From positions 107,011,001 to 107,075,000 of the forward strand of contig CM059584.1 of NCBI GenBank assembly GCA_030407085.1: a stretch of 64,000 bases of DNA, in the 5' to 3' direction. Each line of letters opens with the position of its first letter. Position 1 is the stretch's first letter. Origin of the DNA: Trichopria drosophilae. Taxonomy: Eukaryota > Arthropoda > Insecta > Hymenoptera > Diapriidae. The translations under genes and the position numbers were made by a program. The notes beneath the pieces were generated by a model. That model made no database searches. It saw only the letters and a program-made list of their open reading frames with translations, and was not told the origin of the DNA. Shown piece after piece: positions 57,354 to 64,000 of the stretch.

Positions 57354-58093
57354 CACGGAGAAAAAATTTCCTGAAAAATTACCGTGCTAGTCACCTGAAA
57401 ACGGGTGCAACTTGATTTTTCGGGAATATTTATAGCAACAGACAAAAAATATTGCTTTTCTGGACAGGAATATTTGCAATAACGGCTAGATATTTTTATG
57501 TACGAGCTAGTCGAAATGTTTAGTGTAGCACGGTAAAATTTACAGGACATTGAATTTTTAAGTTAGTGCAAGTCAAATAATCTCCAATATTTGAAGAATT
57601 TATAATATGTTGCTTCATTATTTTTACTATGTCACTTCTCGAAGTGGAAGCGACACTTGCCGATCATATCCGAATGCTACCGAGTCTAACTGCGGTGAAA
57701 ACAAAAGAGCACCAATAATGCGGCCGAGTAGTCGTACGGGTCTGAACTGGTCCGAACCGAGTAGTTTGGTGATTAACTGTTTTTGTTTTCGTTGCAGTAA
57801 TTTCTTTTGAACAAGTTTGACCAATTTATATATGTGAAGGCAGCGTAAGTATAAAAACTTCTTTTTTATCATTTTTGCAATAAAATGATGTGTTATGTGT
57901 GACTTTTTTGCTGTATTGTGGCACATGAATTTTTACTGTGCTCTTGATCCGAAATTTTACATGTTACTTTGGAAAAATTCAGCATAGCAATGTAAATTTT
58001 ACTTTGCCAAACAACATGCACTGCGTTTATGGGACAGCACGGTAATTTTTCAGGACATTTCCGTACAAAAATTCTGGGAATTTTTTCTCCGTG
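57354..58093. mobile_element. MITE with CACGGAG termini, copy 2
   Basis: Same element, position and TA flanks as 26891-27629, duplicated with its surroundings. Confidence 0.8.
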
Positions 58094-59158
58094 TAGTGGT
58101 ATTATTTTTATTAAAATATTTTCATGAAAATCTCGAAACAAAAGTGGAAAAAATAGAAGCTCTCCTCGATATTTTAGATTCAAAGATCAGCACAACATGC
58201 TTGTGCACTAATGTACGAATATATCAGTAAAAAAATATTTAAAAAACTAAAGAAATATAATAAACAAATGTTACAAATAATTAAAGAATTTTAAAAATTT
58301 AACAAATATGTAATAAAAAAAATAAATAAATAAATAAGAAAATTTAAATAAAAATAATAAAAAAATTAAAAAAACACTCTTGCCGTCCACCTCCACGTGG
58401 TTTGAGTTGGGAACCGTTTACTTGAAAAGGCTAACGGACGGAAACATCCAATTTTCTTTCACAAAATTCCCGTGTAAATATTATCGCATGATTTTGAACT
58501 ATTTCGTGAAATATGGTCGGCCATATCGGATCCACCATCTTGCATTTTAAAAACTAGCCTCAAATTCAAGATGAACAACCCCGAAAACTCCCGTATACGC
58601 ATTTAATCGCGATTTTGAAGCATTTTATTGAATTTCAGTCCAGCATATTGGATCCGCCATCTTGAATTTCAAAAATCTAACCTCAAATTGCTGATCAGCA
58701 ACTTTGAAAACCCCTGGACCTCCGTTTTAGGGAAAATAATACCACTAGGGATGCGAATTTCATCAATAATGTTCATAATTGATGGACTAAGGTTTATTTT
58801 TTTCGAGATATTGACGTTTTGAAGAGGTTAGGTTGATTCGGGGCAAAACAAAAAAATTCCTAGTTGAATTTCATATATTTTGTGCACTTTTGGTTGCAGA
58901 AAGGCATCGATCCAGCAACGTTATTGATACGAAAAAAAATTCACAAAAAACGAAACACACGAAATTTTGTTCATTTTTTTTTTTAAATGCGTCATATATT
59001 GGTTTTTAAAGCAATTTAAATGCAATTTTGACCACGCCAATCGAAAGAGCATACTCGAAAATGGTAGGGTTGGTCACTTTGAAGTCAATATTAATCTTAT
59101 TTCCTCTTGAAAATGAAGGTCGAAAAGCAACGTAAATATGTGCGTCTCCCGTTCTTAA

Positions 59159-59723
59159 CCCTTTCGTTGGCATCGACGCAATAGTGCGCGGAATTGGAAG
59201 GTGCCATTGTGGCATTGACGCAATAGTGCGCACATCGTTTTTTTTCTATTTAACTTGCTCTGATTTGGAATCCAAGTTTAATTTGGGGGTTTTTGGGGTC
59301 GCTGAATCCGAAACTGATGTCAAAATTTAAAAATTGAAAATAGCGGATACAATAAGGCGGCCGAAAATGAAAAAAAAAAATGAAAAAAGTTACTCGATAG
59401 TAACGAAATTTGTTACTCAGGGGTTTTCGGGATTGCTAATTAGGAATTCAAGCGTGAAATTTCAAAATTCAAGATGGCGGATTCACAGTCGCAATCAGCA
59501 ACCTCGAACACCCCCGAGTAACAAATTTCATCACAATCAAGTAATTTTTTTCATTTTCGGCCACCATATTGGATTCGCCATTTTGAATTTGCAAATTTTG
59601 AGTTCAAATTCGTAATCAGCGACCTCGAAAACCCTTCAGTACGGGTTGGAGTCGCAATGGCGATAAAAAAAATTCCTGCCATTCTGGGCACTTTTTGAAG
59701 AATTTTCTGTGCCAACGAAGGGG
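59159..59723. mobile_element. piggyBac-like MITE, copy 2
   Basis: Same element, position and TTAA flanks as 28693-29256, duplicated with its surroundings. Confidence 0.75.
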
Positions 59724-60867
59724 TTAATGGGTTAATAAATGAGAAAAACCATGTTTTTGAAAATTAAAAATTATCGATATTTTTCCTCTTCAACTCGTGG
59801 TAACTTGCTCAATTTTTGAAATTTCGTAATAAAACAAAATGGAAGTTATAACGGAGACGATTCCGCAAATAAATATAAAAAAACAAAGTTAATATGTTTA
59901 TAAACAAAAAAGATATCCATTTTTTCCAAGAAAATGTAAATTCTCGGTATCGAAAACATTAAGTGCTTCGTTTGACGAGCGAATTTTGAGCTATCGAAAA
60001 TTTCAAGTGAGAAAGTTGTTCGTTATGATACGAAGAAGTTTTTTGGAAAGTTTCATAAAAATCGGACTATTAGAAAAAAAATTGTTGATGTATCAAGTTT
60101 AAGGGGCCGATGAAATAATTTCGAACTGGAGTGTTCTCGTTTTCGTGCATTGTTGCCGCTTCATTGTTTACACAAACAAGTATATGTACTTCTTACGGGA
60201 AAAGTCTCTTGCAATAATTATTAAGTATACAATACAAAAATCGTGTTTAGGAAATATCTATAAAGGTATCTAAAAGTTTCTAAGCACAAATAAAATATAG
60301 CAATTCAAAGAGTCATAGAAATAAAATAACTGTAAGATATATTAGATTTATTATAAAAATGATTTATTATAAAAAGTCCAAAATAAAAGACGTTCAAAGG
60401 TTCTTGACTTACGTTAGTCCTTCTGGACAAGCATTTTTTAAAAACTATTTTCTCACATTACTAAAAAAAAAATGAAATTACAGAAGATTCTGACGATTCT
60501 GAAGATGAAAGCTAAATGTTATAACACGTTAAAGTCGCAAGCATGTATAACACAGGATGACAAATTTTAGAATCAAGAACCAGAACATACTTTTCCGAAG
60601 GTATTTGACGCGCTGAATTCGAATCCGACCTCAGAATAACCCTTATATGTCCGGTTTTTGAGATATTTTAACCTACAAGTGCAAAAAGTACGTTTTTTGT
60701 TACATTTCAAGTGATGTAACTTCAAAACAGATTTTTTTTTCAAAACGATCGTCACGGTATCTTAAAGTGCTGTTTTTGCCCTTCAAAATCCGTTTTTAAA
60801 CTTCGAAAAATCTTTATTGGTCACTGAGAAATCGTCTGTTGAAGTTTCTGAGTTTGGCGATATTCAA

Positions 60868-61367
60868 CCCCCCCCCCCCACCCCCCCCCCCCCCCACCCC
60901 CCCCCCCCCCCACCCCCCCCCCCCCCCACCCCCCCCCCCCCCCACCCCCCCCCCCCCCCACCCCCCCCCCCCCCCACCCCCCCCCCCCCCCACCCCCCCC
61001 CCCCCCCACCCCCCCCCCCCCCCACCCCCCCCCCCCCCCACCCCCCCCCCCCCCCACCCCCCCCCCCCCCCACCCCCCCCCCCCCCCACCCCCCCCCCCC
61101 CCCACCCCCCCCCCCCCCCACCCCCCCCCCCCCCCACCCCCCCCCCCCCCCACCCCCCCCCCCCCCCACCCCCCCCCCCCCCCACCCCCCCCCCCCCCCA
61201 CCCCCCCCCCCCCCCACCCCCCCCCCCCCCCACCCCCCCCCCCCCCCACCCCCCCCCCCCCCCACCCCCCCCCCCCCCCACCCCCCCCCCCCCCCACCCC
61301 CCCCCCCCCCCACCCCCCCCCCCCCCCACCCCCCCCCCCCCCCACCCCCCCCCCCCCCCACCCCCCC
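60868..61367. other. 500-bp (AC15)n array, probable gap filler 2
   Basis: Exactly 500 bp with 31 A residues at a perfect 16-bp period, as in the first array; only the phase of the first A differs (after 12 C rather than 16). It truncates the duplicated block on the left and abuts unrelated AT-rich sequence on the right. Confidence 0.85.
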
Positions 61368-61540
61368 ATTACATAATGTGCCGTATTCTTTTAGTAAGAT
61401 TATTTTCAATAAAATTCATTACAGCATACAAGGGAATCATTTATTTATAAATCTTGGAGTGTATTTTTGAATTTTTATTGCTTGAAATTACGTATCGCAT
61501 ACAATTTTAATAAAAAAAACAGGAATATTTATACTGTCAA

Positions 61541-61787
61541 GCTTACAAAAAGAATATTTCTTGCAATTTCCTAATTCTTTCTTCAGTATTTCGGAAAGAA
61601 ACATGTCTTGCACCGACTTGGTCAAAAAACCGAATTTTTCAAATGCATTTTCATGTCAAAATTGATGATTTTGCATTGAAACTCATCCGCCAACGTGCCG
61701 TTTGAATTCCCGCGGGGAGTCGGGCGACCAATCAGCGCAACTTCGTACTGCGCGTGCCCGAGATGCATACTAAATCTGTGAACACTG
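61541..61787. repeat. Dispersed repeat, copy 2
   Basis: A near-identical copy of 43199-43453 in the same orientation, about 8 bp shorter. Confidence 0.8.
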
Positions 61788-63640
61788 CTTGGAATAAGAG
61801 CCAATGTGTATATTTTTGATGATATTGCATCGATTTTGAAGTTCATTAAATTCATTAATAACATTTTTTTATTAAATGGTAATTTCATTAAACAAATGAT
61901 TAGAATTACTTTGATTTCAAAGAAGTTTCTTGAAAAATTTTGTGGTGTTCTCAATGTACGCAAAATTTTCTTTCCAAATTATTGTATATTGCATTAATCA
62001 ATAGTTTTTTTCATTAGAAAGAACTTGGTCTTATTACATGATTTCACTGCTTTTTTTAGAATAAGAATATAGCTTTATAATTGTACATAATTTTATTCTT
62101 ATAGCATTTTTGTGGTAATTATGTTTTACTAATCAGAACTTGGCGAGTTTTTTTACAAGAAGTGTTTTTTGTGGGATATACTTTACATATGTCCACGATA
62201 ATTATAATATTGTTTTTTAATAGTTTTAATATTATATGTAATGTGAACGAAAGATTTCTTAAATTAAAATGACTATTTTGGCCGATCATACAACTTTTAA
62301 GCTCTCTAGTGTACGCAATTTTCAATCAATCTCGATGCAATATGCGGCTGATGGTAGATATATTCATGTTCTAAAAGTTTCATATAAGTCATTTTTCGAT
62401 TGGATGTGTCGGAAAAGAGACAGAAGCGAAAAACGCGTCGAGCTCGGCCGGCGCGTATATGCGATGCGCGGCGCGGCGCGGGCGGCGGCAATTTTATGCG
62501 CGCAGCGGCCGAATCAACGGAAGGGGAAGCCTGCCTCCTATGGTCTATTTTTGACCAATTTGGTCGACTCATGGCTCATTTTCTTCGTCTTTTCATGCTC
62601 TACAACTTTTATTCGAGGTGAAAAAGTGCTATCTGTTAACCGAACCGAGATAAATTAAAAAAAAAACAAAAATATGTTATCCCACTCCCCTTAAAACGGC
62701 TATAACTCGAAAAATATTGCGTTTAGGTGGAAGGTACAAAATGCGCGGTTATACGTTCAATTTGGTCAAAAATTCGCAAAGTTACAGCGAAAAAAAACGA
62801 TTTTTGCCTTCCCCCTTAATTACTGCAGAATAGCCGCAAATCGCGAGTATATGCATACTGAGTCACAGCTGATAATTTATTGCATAGAACAAAACATTAC
62901 TTGCATATTTTTTTTGTATATTCATCATGCATTATACTTTATTCTTTTCCAACATTACCTTTATGAACAACTTTAACAAAGGAATGTGTGCTTGTTATAA
63001 ATCTTGCAAGTCCGAGTTCCTGTAACGGCTGGATAATCGACAGTATTCAATTGTCGTAACTTTTAATTATCAAAAACATGAAAACGTTATATGTATCTTA
63101 ATCTTACAAATGCTATTTAAGGTTGAACGATCAAAGAGTAAACATGATTTTATTTTTCATATTTTTTAAAACAATTTTAATGGCCAGAAAAATGAGAAAT
63201 CCGGATTTTGGGAACTTTAACCAACGATATCAAAAGTCAAAATCTCGTTATGGACCTAACTTCTGGACACATAATGACGTATTAATTAGTATATAGGTAA
63301 TAAACCTAAACACGTCATCATGTTTAGCACTAATGCCAGGTACTTAAAATATTTTGTTTTGAAAACAAGGAAGTTGAGAGTGCCATGAAAGCACGTTCCA
63401 TCGGTTTCACGGATAATACCATAGTTTATTGTTGTCTGGGGTTCGGTTAAACTGTCTACGGAATATGTCTATTTGTTACTTTCTACTCAAGATACATCCA
63501 ACCTCGTAAATTGTCTCAAGTTTTCACATTTTTCACTCAAAGAATTTAGCACATTCATAGACATCAAATATTATAAAAATATTTTTTAAATTGCTTTCTT
63601 TTTAAAGATACTGAAAAATTTTAATATAAGGTATCAATTA
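61788..63640. other. Unassigned stretch with a short CpG-rich patch
   Basis: No domain is recognised. About 62430-62530 is strikingly GC- and CpG-rich (GCGCGGCGCGGCGCGGGCGG), giving Arg/Ala-rich frames on both strands. It may be a fragment of an unidentified repeat or regulatory DNA. AT-rich noncoding sequence follows to 63640. Confidence 0.35.
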
Positions 63641-64000
63641 TGAGAAGATTTTTTCTACTTAGATGTAAAAAGAATGACTTCCTTCCTAAACACATATTTT
63701 TTAATCATTTTACTCGTTATACTGAATTCTACTCACCTTTTCATTCCAATCGACATCAAGAACACAATAAGAAATTTAAAAAAAAATCTTTTACAATTAG
63801 AAATTAAAGATGTTAATAATTATATATATTTTTTAAGAGCAAAAAAAGCACATATATGGAAAATTATTATTAAAAAATTACCTAACTATATTTATGAAAT
63901 ATATTTTAGAAATGAAGAATTATATTTTAATAAAATTTTGAATAATAATAGAATTAAATTTATAAAAAAATTTGATAATTTATACAATTTTTATTATGAA
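63641..64000 (+). pseudogene. Penelope-like element N-terminal domain, partial, frameshifted
   Basis: From ATG at 63641 the frame reads MRRFFLLRCKKNDFLPKHI and reaches a stop near 63806. The adjacent frame continues with LLQLEIKDVNN, then IYFLRAKKAHIWKIIIKKLP, and ends open at the window edge with IKFIKKFDNLYNF. The FL.+C......P, LL.LEI.D and KKF..L spacing resembles the region before the reverse transcriptase in Penelope-like proteins. I judge this from the pattern only. The RT itself would lie beyond the window. A frameshift near 63780 suggests a pseudogene or a sequencing error in the A8 run there. Confidence 0.5.

Larger units (their letters stand above)
56940..60867 (+). repeat. 3.93-kb duplicated block, copy 2
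   Basis: This is a direct repeat of 26475-30400 with small differences. It ends exactly where the second C-rich array starts, so its true right end is unknown. Small real differences from copy 1 argue against the same reads having been placed twice. Confidence 0.9.

Noticed and set aside
62269..62658. 129-aa Arg/Ala-rich frame
   Set aside because: Its composition is driven by a short CpG-rich patch, the antisense is also open, and no motif is recognised.

Overview
The window looks like AT-rich, repeat-dominated insect nuclear DNA. The mix of degenerate LINEs, a BEL/Pao element, a DIRS-like tyrosine-recombinase element, a Penelope-like element, IS630/Tc1/mariner (DD41D) elements and many TA- or TTAA-flanked MITEs suggests a hymenopteran such as an ant or wasp. 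That placement is inference from the repeat complement only. I found no host protein gene that I could recognise. Nearly every coding signal belongs to a transposable element, and most of these are broken. Two reading frames are long and uninterrupted: a 358-aa DD41D transposase (51609-52685, minus) and the 732-aa RNase H/integrase part of a BEL/Pao polyprotein (40100-42298, plus).

The sequence is probably three joined contigs. Two arrays of one A plus fifteen C, at 36088-36587 and 60868-61367, are each exactly 500 bp. Each keeps a perfect 16-bp period with 31 A residues, and each cuts abruptly into unrelated elements. I read them as gap filler. The order and distance of 1-36087, 36588-60867 and 61368-64000 should therefore be treated as scaffold-level only, and the proline- and glycine-rich reading frames there are spurious.

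Layout: 1-7.9 kb holds no recognisable gene, apart from a tRNA-like remnant and a palindromic MITE (6883-7562). A Penelope-like element (RT plus GIY-YIG, minus) occupies 8.7-10.2 kb, with a hammerhead-like motif just beyond its 3' end. A DIRS-like element (RNase H plus tyrosine recombinase) lies at 11.9-14.1 kb. From 14.1 to 24.9 kb there is a decayed CACTA/EnSpm-like transposase gene carrying three later insertions. These are a twin-primed LINE with a 14-bp target duplication (15387-18367), a DD41D mariner with long internally repeated TIRs (19415-22724) and a tRNA-derived SINE with a perfect 16-bp target duplication (24076-24560).

From 26475 to 31360 there is a nest of MITEs inside palindromes. 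Its first 3.93 kb recurs at 56940-60867. A jockey-like LINE (32.9-36.1 kb, minus) is split by a 1,025-bp TA-flanked MITE. A BEL/Pao element (37.0-42.3 kb) follows the first gap. Large palindromes fill 43.9-50.4 kb, then come a Ty3/gypsy integrase tail, the second DD41D mariner (51.2-53.9 kb) and a foldback element built of 17-bp and 80-bp tandem repeats (54359-56088). The last contig ends in what looks like the N-terminal domain of another Penelope-like element.

There is no evident gene cooperation. The window is best read as a record of nested transposition, with target duplications and preserved empty sites that let several events be ordered in time.
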